A DNA stretch of 64,000 bases, from positions 1 through 64,000 of the forward strand of contig NZ_JBHGAP010000003.1 of NCBI RefSeq assembly GCF_042610495.1. Direction: 5' to 3'. Below, in pieces: positions 51,043 through 58,528 of the stretch (position 1 is its first letter; the number at the start of each line of letters is the position of its first letter). Made by a program: the position numbers and the translations under genes. The notes under the pieces are model-generated. The model was not told the origin of the DNA and did not search any database. It was given only the letters and a program-made list of their open reading frames with translations. This DNA comes from RU20A sp042610495 (lineage in GTDB: Bacteria; Pseudomonadota; Alphaproteobacteria; Rhizobiales; Rhizobiaceae).

Positions 51043-52455
51043 ATGGCCGCAATCCGCAATGCCGAAAATCGCTCGTCCCGCCAGACAGACGATCTCGGTG
51101 CGGCGGCGCGCGCCCATCTCATCCAGCCATGGCCCGTGGCCGGCGAGATCGGGGCGGAAACGCGCGGCGGTATCGTGGCCGGGGAGGGCATCTATGTCAC
51201 CGATCTCGAAGGACGGCGGCTGATCGACGGACCGGCCGGCATGTGGTGCACCAATGCCGGCCATGCCTGCGAGCCGATCGCCCGCACGCTCTACGATCAG
51301 GGCATGGCGCTCTCCTACAATTCCCCCTGGTACACGATGAGCGAGCCGTCGGTTCGCCTGTCGCAGCGTCTGGCGGCCCATTCGCCCGCCGATCTCGGCC
51401 ATGTCTTCTACACGACCGGCGGCTCCTCGGCGGTGGAGACGGCGCTGCGCTTCATGCAGTTTTCCAACAATGTGCAGGGCCGGCCGGAGAAGAAGAAGGT
51501 CGTCGCGCGGCAGGGTGGCTACCACGGCTCGACCTATCTCTCGGCGTCGCTGAACGGCCGGCCGCGCGACCATGACTGGATGGACAGCGCGAGCGGGATG
51601 GTCATCAAGCTTTCCTGTCCCAATCCTTTCCGGCGTCCGGCCGGACAGTCGGTGGAGGCCTTCTGCGACGGGCTCGTCGCCGAGTTCCGCCAGGTGATCG
51701 AGACCGAGGGTGCAGAACGGATTGGTGCCTTCATCGCCGAACCGATCATGGCTTCCGGCGGCGTGATCGTTCCGCCGCCCGGCTATCTCGCCCGCATGCG
51801 GGATCTGTGCCGCCAGAACGATATTCTTTTCATCGCCGACGAGGTGGTGACGGCCTTCGGGCGGCTGGGCCATGTCTTCGCGTCCGAGGCTGTGTTCGGT
51901 ATCGAACCGGACATGATCACGTTCGCCAAGGGGGTCACGTCAGGCTATTTCCCGCTCGGCGGCGTGATGATCTCGGACGCCCTGCTCGAGACGCTCAGGC
52001 GCTCCAACCATGCGGATGCGATGTTTGCCCACGGCCTGACCTATAGCAGCCATCCGATCGGCTGCGCGGTGGCGGAGACCAATCTCGATCTCCTGGAAGG
52101 TGGCTTGCTTGCCCATGCGCGTGAGATCGCCCCCTATTTCCAGGCGCAGCTGAAAACGCTGGAGGATCTGCCGCTGGTGGGCGAGGTGCGCGGGCTGGGG
52201 CTGATGGCCTGCGTGGAATGCGTCGCCGACCGTGAGAGCAACAATCCGCTGGCGCTCGATCTCGAAGTCGGCAAGCGGATCGACGCCCACTGCCAGCGGC
52301 TCGGACTGCTGGTGCGGCCGCTGATCCATATGTGCGTCATGTCCCCGCCGCTGACGATCACGCGGAGCCAGATCGACGACCTCGTCTCCATCCTGCGCAA
52401 GGGCATTTCGTTGACCCAGGACGAGCTGGCGCGCGAGGGACTCTGGAAGGGATAA
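51043..52455 (+). CDS. class III (omega) aminotransferase, PLP-dependent
   Basis: A 470-residue fold-type I aminotransferase. The PLP lysine is K296 (TFAKGVTSGYFPLGG), the PLP-nitrogen aspartate D266 (FIADEVVTAFGR), and TGGSSAVETALR is the phosphate-binding region. The group includes omega-amino acid:pyruvate and diamine transaminases. The operator upstream and the polyamine-type importer suggest it removes the amino group of the demethylated substrate. Confidence 0.9.
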   Translation: MAAIRNAENRSSRQTDDLGAAARAHLIQPWPVAGEIGAETRGGIVAGEGIYVTDLEGRRLIDGPAGMWCTNAGHACEPIARTLYDQGMALSYNSPWYTMSEPSVRLSQRLAAHSPADLGHVFYTTGGSSAVETALRFMQFSNNVQGRPEKKKVVARQGGYHGSTYLSASLNGRPRDHDWMDSASGMVIKLSCPNPFRRPAGQSVEAFCDGLVAEFRQVIETEGAERIGAFIAEPIMASGGVIVPPPGYLARMRDLCRQNDILFIADEVVTAFGRLGHVFASEAVFGIEPDMITFAKGVTSGYFPLGGVMISDALLETLRRSNHADAMFAHGLTYSSHPIGCAVAETNLDLLEGGLLAHAREIAPYFQAQLKTLEDLPLVGEVRGLGLMACVECVADRESNNPLALDLEVGKRIDAHCQRLGLLVRPLIHMCVMSPPLTITRSQIDDLVSILRKGISLTQDELAREGLWKG

Positions 52456-52475
52456 GCGGGACACGCAGATGCAGA

Positions 52476-52504
52476 AAGCCGGCGGCCTGGATAGCCGCCG
52501 GCTT
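52476..52504. terminator. bidirectional terminator between convergent genes
   Basis: An 11-bp stem, AAGCCGGCGGC (52476-52486) with GCCGCCGGCTT (52494-52504), and a 7-nt loop, between the aminotransferase and Rieske oxygenase stops. A/T ends on both sides suit termination in both directions. Confidence 0.75.
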
Positions 52505-52533
52505 CCGCACGTCTGCTTCGGGGGCGGCGTGGG

Positions 52534-53733
52534 TCAGCTTCCCTGAAGCAGCTGCGCGTTGACCTCGGCCATCCGCTCCTCGTCCGGTGCCGTTTCCAGC
52601 GTCATGACGGGCAGGATGGCGCGCAGGTGATTGTGATGGGTGCGCACTCCGTATTCGAGATCGGACAGGTAGAAACCGGCGAAGCTCTGCGAGGTCATGG
52701 CCTCGTTCGACCAGACCGTCAGTTGCACATCCTCGGCCATGGTGTCCCGGTCGATGCGGGCGGCGAGGTAGCGGGCGAGCCGGGTTGCCCGGCCTTCGGC
52801 GCGGTGGCGATAGATCGCGCCGCGCAGCTGGGTGCGGCCCCGAGTGATCGGGAATTCCTGGTAGAATTGCAGGGTTTCCGGTGTCACCGCGATCACGTTG
52901 TTGGGGAAAAGCCCATAATAGAGCCAGGTCTTGCGCAGTTCCGGCGGCAGGTGCGGCGCTTCCGGCGCGATGGCGCGATAGTGGCGCACGCTCCAGCGCC
53001 GGCCGGCATGGGGATTGTAGGTCGCAGCGGAGCGGGAAACGCCGTTGACGAAGGGTTCGTCGGCGTAGCTTGCCCCATAGAGATCCTGCAACGCCGGATG
53101 GGCCATGGCGACATGGTAGCCTTCGTTGTCGACGTCGCGCACCGACTTCCAGTTCACCGGCGATTCATGCTGCCAGAAGCCTGAGGTCGGCACCATGTCG
53201 GCCGAACGGTAATGGGCAAGCTCGGCCTCGAAGGGTTTCAGGAGTTCGGCGACGGCAGGCTGCGGGCCGGGGCGCAGGCGGATGAAGACGAGACCCATCC
53301 AGACTTCCGCCTCGATGCCGGCCAGTGCGAATTCGTGCTTGTCGAGGGGCGGAAAGCTGTCGGGTCGCGCCGGGCCGCGCAGCGTGCCGTCGAGATTGTA
53401 GACCCAGCCGTGGAAAGGGCAGACCAGCGCACCCCGGCACTGGCCCGTTTCGGCCGTCACCAGCCGCGAGCCGCGATGGCGGCAGACATTGTTGAAGGCA
53501 CGGATCGTGCCCTCCCTGTCGCGCACCACCAGGATACGTTCATCGGCAAAGTCGAGCGTGACATAGCTGCCGGGTTCCGGGAGATCCGAGACATGGCAGG
53601 CGATCTGCCAGTGGCGGCGGAAGAGGTGTTCCTTCTCGAGCGCCAGCAGTGCATCCGAATGATAACACCAGCCCGGCAGCCCCCTGCGATCCCAGTTTCC
53701 CGGCACGGCGATATCGCGGACAAGCTCGTTCAT
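52534..53733 (-). CDS. Rieske non-haem iron oxygenase, alpha subunit (betaine demethylase-like)
   Basis: A 399-residue ring-hydroxylating-type oxygenase. The Rieske [2Fe-2S] ligands are C84-x-H86 and C105-xx-H108 (VCRHRG, CPFHGW). The mononuclear-iron histidines are H207 and H212 in VDNEGYHVAMAHPAL. The general layout resembles glycine betaine and stachydrine demethylases more than aromatic dioxygenases. No ferredoxin or reductase partner gene is in the window, so electrons must come from elsewhere. Operator 3 lies 17 bp upstream of the ATG, placing it in the same regulon as the FAD enzymes. Confidence 0.88.
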   Translation of the reverse strand: MNELVRDIAVPGNWDRRGLPGWCYHSDALLALEKEHLFRRHWQIACHVSDLPEPGSYVTLDFADERILVVRDREGTIRAFNNVCRHRGSRLVTAETGQCRGALVCPFHGWVYNLDGTLRGPARPDSFPPLDKHEFALAGIEAEVWMGLVFIRLRPGPQPAVAELLKPFEAELAHYRSADMVPTSGFWQHESPVNWKSVRDVDNEGYHVAMAHPALQDLYGASYADEPFVNGVSRSAATYNPHAGRRWSVRHYRAIAPEAPHLPPELRKTWLYYGLFPNNVIAVTPETLQFYQEFPITRGRTQLRGAIYRHRAEGRATRLARYLAARIDRDTMAEDVQLTVWSNEAMTSQSFAGFYLSDLEYGVRTHHNHLRAILPVMTLETAPDEERMAEVNAQLLQGS

Positions 53734-53749
53734 GGCATCCTCTTATTTG

Positions 53750-53765
53750 CTGAACGTTCATTCAA
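53750..53765. promoter_or_regulatory. TetR operator 3, upstream of the Rieske oxygenase
   Basis: CTGAACGTTCATTCAA followed by TATAA, the third copy of the consensus YTGAAYGTYCATTCARTAT. It is 17 bp before the oxygenase start codon on the minus strand. The remaining 53772-53994 stretch has no gene I can support. Confidence 0.75.
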
Positions 53766-53994
53766 TATAAGCACGGAATTCGATGAAGGGGAAGCCTGTG
53801 CGGGCGTGCTTCGATGCTTGGGGAGGTCGGTGGCCGGGTGCCGTGGCGGCCGGGCGAACCGGGCAGGGCCGCTGCCGGTACGCCCTTTCGGGGCAATGCC
53901 TGAGGGCGTTGCCGGTTGGAAACGATCACTCTAGGGCGGATATCGGTGCGTGAGACCGGATCGGCGCGGGCCGACCGGCGATCGCGGTCTTGCC

Positions 53995-54501
53995 TCAGAT
54001 GTCTTCGTTCTCGTCGCCGGAAAGGTGGTTGCGGGTCGATTGCTTGACCTGACCGACATGGGTCAGAAGCCCGGCGATGACGATTGGGTCGACGTCGGCC
54101 ATCATGTCCTTCAGCCAGTTTTCATGCGCTTCGGCCATGGCCTCGAAGGTGGTGCGACCCTTGGGCGTCAGCCAGGCGACGATGACGCGGCGATCGTCGG
54201 GCAGGCGCTCGCGCGTGACGAGTCCGTCGGCTTCCAGCCGCTCGACGAGGCCGGTCACGTTGCCGTTGGTGACCATGGTGCGCCTGGACAGTTCCCCTAG
54301 CCGCAGACCGTCCTTCTCGCGGTAAAGCTGGGAGAGGAGATCGAATTGCGGCAGGGTGGCGCCGAACTCGCGACGCAGCCGGCGGCGGATTTCCTGGGAC
54401 ATCAGCTTTGTCGTGGACAGGAGCCGCAGCCAGAGACGAAGTTCCGGCTTCTTGCCTTCCTGCGTATCGTGGACGACGGCTTCGAGATCAAATGCCGGCA
54501 C
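53995..54501 (-). CDS. MarR-family transcriptional regulator
   Basis: A 168-residue winged-helix regulator: LRREFGATLPQFDLLSQL leads into the recognition region LGELSRRTMVTNGNVTGLVE and the wing LPDDRRVIVAWLTPKG. The GTG at 54501 is preferred because AAGGG lies 7 nt upstream and the length is normal; an ATG at 54591 would add 30 residues. A palindrome at 54597 probably autoregulates it. It may control the adjacent Rieske oxygenase or an unlinked target. Confidence 0.85.
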   Translation of the reverse strand: MPAFDLEAVVHDTQEGKKPELRLWLRLLSTTKLMSQEIRRRLRREFGATLPQFDLLSQLYREKDGLRLGELSRRTMVTNGNVTGLVERLEADGLVTRERLPDDRRVIVAWLTPKGRTTFEAMAEAHENWLKDMMADVDPIVIAGLLTHVGQVKQSTRNHLSGDENEDI

Positions 54502-54596
54502 GTCATTTCCCTTCGTCTGCACCGCGGCCTGCCAGCCCGACGATGTGTTTCGTTTCAGGACAGGCCGGGCCGTGCATCGGTCATAATGCATGACTC

Positions 54597-54608
54597 TTGA
54601 ACGTTCAA
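54597..54608. promoter_or_regulatory. 12-bp palindrome upstream of the MarR gene
   Basis: TTGAACGTTCAA is perfectly symmetric and shares its first 11 bases almost exactly with TetR operator 3, but lacks the 2-bp centre offset. It may be a MarR autoregulatory site or a variant BetI-type site. Confidence 0.55.
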
Positions 54609-54678
54609 TGATTGATCCGGCGCCCTCCCATCACCAGCCTGTCATCATGGCGGCGGCAGCCTCGATCCGGCGGAGTGA

Positions 54679-55461
54679 TCAGGCCCGATCACCGCGGTTC
54701 GGGCGCAGGAAATGGACATGCGGGCGGCCATGATGCGGCGATGGCTCGACGCGCGCCTCGATGTTGAAGACGTCACGCAAGAGCTCTTCCGTCAGGACAT
54801 CGGCCGGCTTGCCCGTGGCGACGACGCGGCCCTGCTGCAGGACGACGAGGCGGTCGCAGAACATTGCGGCGTGGTTGATGTCATGGAGCGCGAGGATGCT
54901 GGTCACGGGCAGCTCTGCGACCAGGCTGAGCAGGCCTATCTGGTGCTCGACGTCGAGATGGTTGGTGGGTTCGTCAAGGATCAGTTCGCTCGGGTTCTGG
55001 GCGAGGGCACGGGCGATGTGGGCACGCTGGCGCTCGCCGCCCGACAGGTTCTGCCAGTTGTCATGGCGCTTGCCGGCCATTCCGGCGCGGGCGAGGGCGG
55101 TGTCCACCGCCCTGTCGTCTTCGGCCGTCCAGCCGGAGAAGAACGAACGGTGCGGGAAGCGGCCGAGCTTCACCACGTCGTCGACCGTCAGGTTCTGGTT
55201 GGTCGTTGCGTGCTGTTCCACGAAGGCGAGCCTTTGGGCGATCGTGCGGCGCGGGATCGTGGAAATGTCCCGGCCATCGAGCAGCACGCGGCCGGCGCGC
55301 GGTCTCCTCAATCCGGCCAGAAGGCGCAGGAGCGAAGTCTTGCCGGAGCCGTTCGGGCCAAGGAGGCCGAGCATCTCGCCCGGCTCTACGGCAAAGGAGA
55401 CGGCATCGAGAATGGACTTCGCGCCGATGCTCCAGGAAATGTTTTCGGCAACGATGCTCAT
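54679..55461 (-). CDS. metal-chelate ABC transporter ATP-binding protein (FecE/FepC/BtuD type)
   Basis: A 260-residue ATPase: Walker A GPNGSGKTS, signature LSGGERQRAHIARALA, Walker B ELILDEPTNHLD and H-loop LALHDINHAAMF. This pattern is typical of iron-siderophore, haem and cobalamin importers. Its ATG overlaps the permease stop. Confidence 0.9.
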   Translation of the reverse strand: MSIVAENISWSIGAKSILDAVSFAVEPGEMLGLLGPNGSGKTSLLRLLAGLRRPRAGRVLLDGRDISTIPRRTIAQRLAFVEQHATTNQNLTVDDVVKLGRFPHRSFFSGWTAEDDRAVDTALARAGMAGKRHDNWQNLSGGERQRAHIARALAQNPSELILDEPTNHLDVEHQIGLLSLVAELPVTSILALHDINHAAMFCDRLVVLQQGRVVATGKPADVLTEELLRDVFNIEARVEPSPHHGRPHVHFLRPNRGDRA

Positions 55462-56513
55462 GCTGCGCGCTGGGACCGATAGAGGATGAAAGAGAAGAAG
55501 GGCACACCAACAAGGGCGGTGACGACACCGATCGGCAGCACCTGCTGCGGCACGAGGATGCGCGCGGCGATATCGGCCAGCACCATGAAGATCGCCCCGC
55601 CGATGGCGCAGGCCGGCAGCAGGCGGCTATGCAGCGGGCCGACCAGGAAGCGGGCCGCATGCGGCACGACGAGCCCGACAAAGCCGATGGAGCCGACGAT
55701 GCTGACGATGGTGGCGGTCAGCAGCGCGGTCAGACAGAAGAGCCCGAGCCGGGCGCGAGCGACGTTGACGCCGAGGGCGGCTGCCGCCTCGTCGCCGAAG
55801 GCGAAGGCGTCCAGTACGCGGGCATAGGCCAGGCAGGCGATCAGGCCGAGGCCGACGACGATGGAGACCAGCGTGAATTCCGGCCAGCGCACGCCGCCGA
55901 AGCTGCCGAGCAGCCAGAACATCACGTCGCGCGCCTGCTGCGCGTTGCCGGCGGTGGTGACGACATAGGCGGTGGCGGCATTGAAGAGCTGGGAGGCCGC
56001 GACGCCGGCCAGGATGGTCCGGTCGGCGCCACCGCGCGTCCCGTTGGAGAGGACGGCGACAAAAAGGAAGGCGGCGAATGCCCCGGTGAATGCGCCGGCT
56101 GACAGGGAGACCACGCCGGAGCCCAAGCCGAGGATGACGATGCCGACCGCCCCGGTGGAGGCGCCGGCGGAAATGCCGAGCACATAGGGTTCCGCCAGCG
56201 GATTGCGCAGCAACGACTGCATGATCGCGCCCGAAAGCGCCAGGCCCGCGCCGCAGAAGGCGGCAACGAGCGCACGGCTCAGGCGATAGTCCCAGATGAC
56301 CGTCTCATGGATGCGATTGAGCTCGGCCGTTGTCCAGCCGAGCTTGTTGGTGATCGCGAGCAAGGTCGTGGTGACGGGGATCGGCAGGTCGCCGATGCCG
56401 GTACTGATGGCGACGACCAGCAGCACGGCAACGAGGGACAGGACCATTGCCAGGCTGGTGATCAGCGCATGCCGCATCCTCTGGCCCCCGACCGTTTCAC
56501 TGAGAGCCGTCAC
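55458..56513 (-). CDS. metal-chelate ABC transporter permease (FecCD type)
   Basis: A 351-residue permease of the FecCD/BtuC family with about ten hydrophobic segments. Family blocks are YRLSRALVAAFCGAGLALSG, NPLAEPYVLGISAGASTGA and FVGLVVPHAARFLVGPLHSR. A single permease gene implies a homodimer. Overlaps both neighbours by ATGA. Confidence 0.92.
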   Translation of the reverse strand: MTALSETVGGQRMRHALITSLAMVLSLVAVLLVVAISTGIGDLPIPVTTTLLAITNKLGWTTAELNRIHETVIWDYRLSRALVAAFCGAGLALSGAIMQSLLRNPLAEPYVLGISAGASTGAVGIVILGLGSGVVSLSAGAFTGAFAAFLFVAVLSNGTRGGADRTILAGVAASQLFNAATAYVVTTAGNAQQARDVMFWLLGSFGGVRWPEFTLVSIVVGLGLIACLAYARVLDAFAFGDEAAAALGVNVARARLGLFCLTALLTATIVSIVGSIGFVGLVVPHAARFLVGPLHSRLLPACAIGGAIFMVLADIAARILVPQQVLPIGVVTALVGVPFFSFILYRSQRAA

Positions 56514-57538
56514 TTCAGCAGACCGCGTGCCTTCAACTGCTCGGCCACCTGCTCTGCGCCGAAAATGGTGCGTACGGTCGGGTTCATGGCCTGCCCGTCC
56601 ATGACAACAATGGCATTGTTCTTGACGGCCGGCATCTGGCTGGTCGCCGGGTCGGTCGTCAGGAACTTGATCTTGGCGTCCGGCTTGTCGAGCTCCCAGC
56701 GGTTGCGGTCGAGGCTCGCGACGACGATGACGTCAGGATTGGAGGCAATGATCGCCTCCCAACCCAGTGCCGGCCATTCGGCTGCGGCGTCGATGGCATT
56801 CACGCCGCCGAGCAAATTGGCGATATAGCCGGAAGCACCGTTCTTGCCGCCGAGATAGGCGTCGGCTGACGGCGAGGGGCTGGAGAACCAGAAGACATAG
56901 GAAAGCTTGCGGCCATCCGGCGAGACGGTGGCGCGAAGGGCCGCCTCGCGCGCCTTGAAATCGGCGATCAGCGCCTGGCCGCGATCGGCGACGTCAAAGA
57001 TCTGCGAGAGTTCGTCGATCTCCTTGTAGAGCAGGTCCATGCTCCACAGCGTGTCGCGGCTGCCATAGACATCCTTGCCGCCGTCTGTCTTCAGGCAGGT
57101 GCTGGGCGAGAGGTAGGTGGGCACGCCGAGCTTTTCGAAATCCTCGCGCTTGGCAACCTTGCTGTCGGGGCCAAGCAGGCTCGGCAGGGCGGCGGCGACG
57201 AAATCCGGGTTCTCGGCCAGAATGCCCTCGAAGGTCGGGAACTCGACCGTCAGCAGCTTGACCTTCTCGTTGGCGGCGGCAAGCTGCGGCAGAACCTTGC
57301 TGGGCCAGAAGGCGGTGCCGGCCATCCTGTCTTCAAGACCGAGCAGCAGCAGGATTTCCGCGCTGTTCTGGCCAAGGCCGATGGCGCGCTCGGGCGCCTT
57401 CTCGAAGGTGACCTTCACGCCGCAATTGTCGATCGTCAGGGGATAGGTCGTCGTCGCGGCGAAGGCGTTTGCAGCACCGATGGCGGTGGCCAGCACGAGC
57501 CCGGAAAGGGCGGTAAGGAGGGGACGAAGACGCGACAT
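56510..57538 (-). CDS. metal-chelate ABC transporter substrate-binding protein (FepB/BtuF type)
   Basis: A 342-residue binding protein with a signal peptide (cleavage after AFA, about residue 27) and a class III fold. VTFEKAPERAIGLGQNSAEI and the ALGWEAIIASNPDVIVVAS block are typical of siderophore and corrinoid binders. GGAAG precedes the ATG. There is no TonB receptor or siderophore gene nearby, so the ligand is open. An imperfect inverted repeat at 57592-57617 could be its operator. Confidence 0.88.
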   Translation of the reverse strand: MSRLRPLLTALSGLVLATAIGAANAFAATTTYPLTIDNCGVKVTFEKAPERAIGLGQNSAEILLLLGLEDRMAGTAFWPSKVLPQLAAANEKVKLLTVEFPTFEGILAENPDFVAAALPSLLGPDSKVAKREDFEKLGVPTYLSPSTCLKTDGGKDVYGSRDTLWSMDLLYKEIDELSQIFDVADRGQALIADFKAREAALRATVSPDGRKLSYVFWFSSPSPSADAYLGGKNGASGYIANLLGGVNAIDAAAEWPALGWEAIIASNPDVIVVASLDRNRWELDKPDAKIKFLTTDPATSQMPAVKNNAIVVMDGQAMNPTVRTIFGAEQVAEQLKARGLLK

Positions 57539-57591
57539 GGTGAGCTTCCTTAAAGCGTGGCAAGGGGCGCGTTCCTATGACCACAGCTTGG

Positions 57592-57617
57592 TGACTTAAA
57601 CAAGACAAAATTAGTCA
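57592..57617. promoter_or_regulatory. imperfect inverted repeat in the promoter region of the metal-chelate importer
   Basis: TGACTTA and TTAGTCA (6 of 7 complementary) flank 12 bp in an AT-rich patch about 55 bp upstream of the binding-protein start. It could be an iron-responsive operator, but does not clearly match a Fur, RirA or Irr consensus I can recall. Confidence 0.3.
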
Positions 57618-57675
57618 TCTTATGTGGATTGTCGCCGTCCCGCCTCGTCTCCATGCGGCTTGGCGACCGCCTTCG

Positions 57676-58095
57676 TCAGGTCAGCAGCCAGGCAATCAGC
57701 GCGTAGCGACCCGTCTTGGCGAGCGTGACCAGCAGCAGGAAGCTCCAGAGCGGTTCGCGCAGGACGCCCGCCACAAGGGTAATGGGGTCGCCGACCACGG
57801 GGAGCCAGCTCGCCAGAAGCGACCAGCGGCCGTAGCGGTGGTACCAAGCCTGAGCGCGGACGAGCCGGCCTGGCGAAACCGGGAACCAGCGCCGGTCGCG
57901 AAACCGCTCGACGCCGCGTCCGATCATCCAGTTGACAAGCGAACCCAGCACATTGCCGAGGCTGGCGACGGCGACCAGCAGGACGACCGAATGTGCGCCG
58001 GCATGGACGAGATAGGCGAGAAGACCCTCCGACTGGGCCGGAAAGAGCGTCGCGGCGAGGAAGGCCGCAGCGAAAAGGCCGATATAGGCGGTCAT
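57676..58095 (-). CDS. YqaA-family (DedA/SNARE-associated-like) membrane protein
   Basis: A 139-residue inner-membrane protein. The ASLGNVLGSLVNWMIGRGVE and WYHRYGRWSLLASWLPVVGD blocks are the YqaA/DedA signature, including the re-entrant glycine-rich G-N-x-x-G element. Three to four helices. The role of YqaA is not established; DedA relatives affect lipid carrier recycling and envelope stress. It follows the DUF1992 gene by 10 nt. Confidence 0.85.
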   Translation of the reverse strand: MTAYIGLFAAAFLAATLFPAQSEGLLAYLVHAGAHSVVLLVAVASLGNVLGSLVNWMIGRGVERFRDRRWFPVSPGRLVRAQAWYHRYGRWSLLASWLPVVGDPITLVAGVLREPLWSFLLLVTLAKTGRYALIAWLLT

Positions 58096-58105
58096 GACAG
58101 CCCGG

Positions 58106-58423
58106 TCAGGTGCCGAAGAAGCGGCGGCGGGCTTCGATTTCGATGTCGAGGCGAAGCTGAAGATCGGCGAGCTTTGCCATTTCGCGGCGGATCGCGTCTT
58201 CGCCGGTTGTCTCTTTCAGAACATGGGCCTGTGCGGCCACGGCCTTTCGAAGCCCGATTTCCCGCGGCACCGCGCCGGCATCGGCCATGATCCGGTATCC
58301 GACCGCCTCCATGCTGCCATCTCCGGAAACATCCAGCGGTTTTCCGGCTCCCGCGAGATTGTCGAATTGTCCTTCGGCCTGGGCCTTGAGGATCTGGCGT
58401 TCGGCAAGGGTGGAGACGTTCAT
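58106..58423 (-). CDS. DUF1992 (DnaJ-homologue C28-like) small protein
   Basis: A 105-residue soluble protein. LAERQILKAQAEGQFDNLAG followed by GAGKPLD matches the DUF1992 domain found in the YhdN/DNAJC28 group. Function is unknown; it lacks a J domain. The first of a two-gene unit with the YqaA-like gene. Confidence 0.85.
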   Translation of the reverse strand: MNVSTLAERQILKAQAEGQFDNLAGAGKPLDVSGDGSMEAVGYRIMADAGAVPREIGLRKAVAAQAHVLKETTGEDAIRREMAKLADLQLRLDIEIEARRRFFGT

Positions 58424-58528
58424 GGAGGTTCTTCCCGGCCGCGGAGGTGCGGTTAAGCCCGTGCAGTTGAACCTTTCGCCAGTGGCTGCGTCAAGGGCCT
58501 GGCCCGTTGCGCGGTCGGGCGGATTGCC

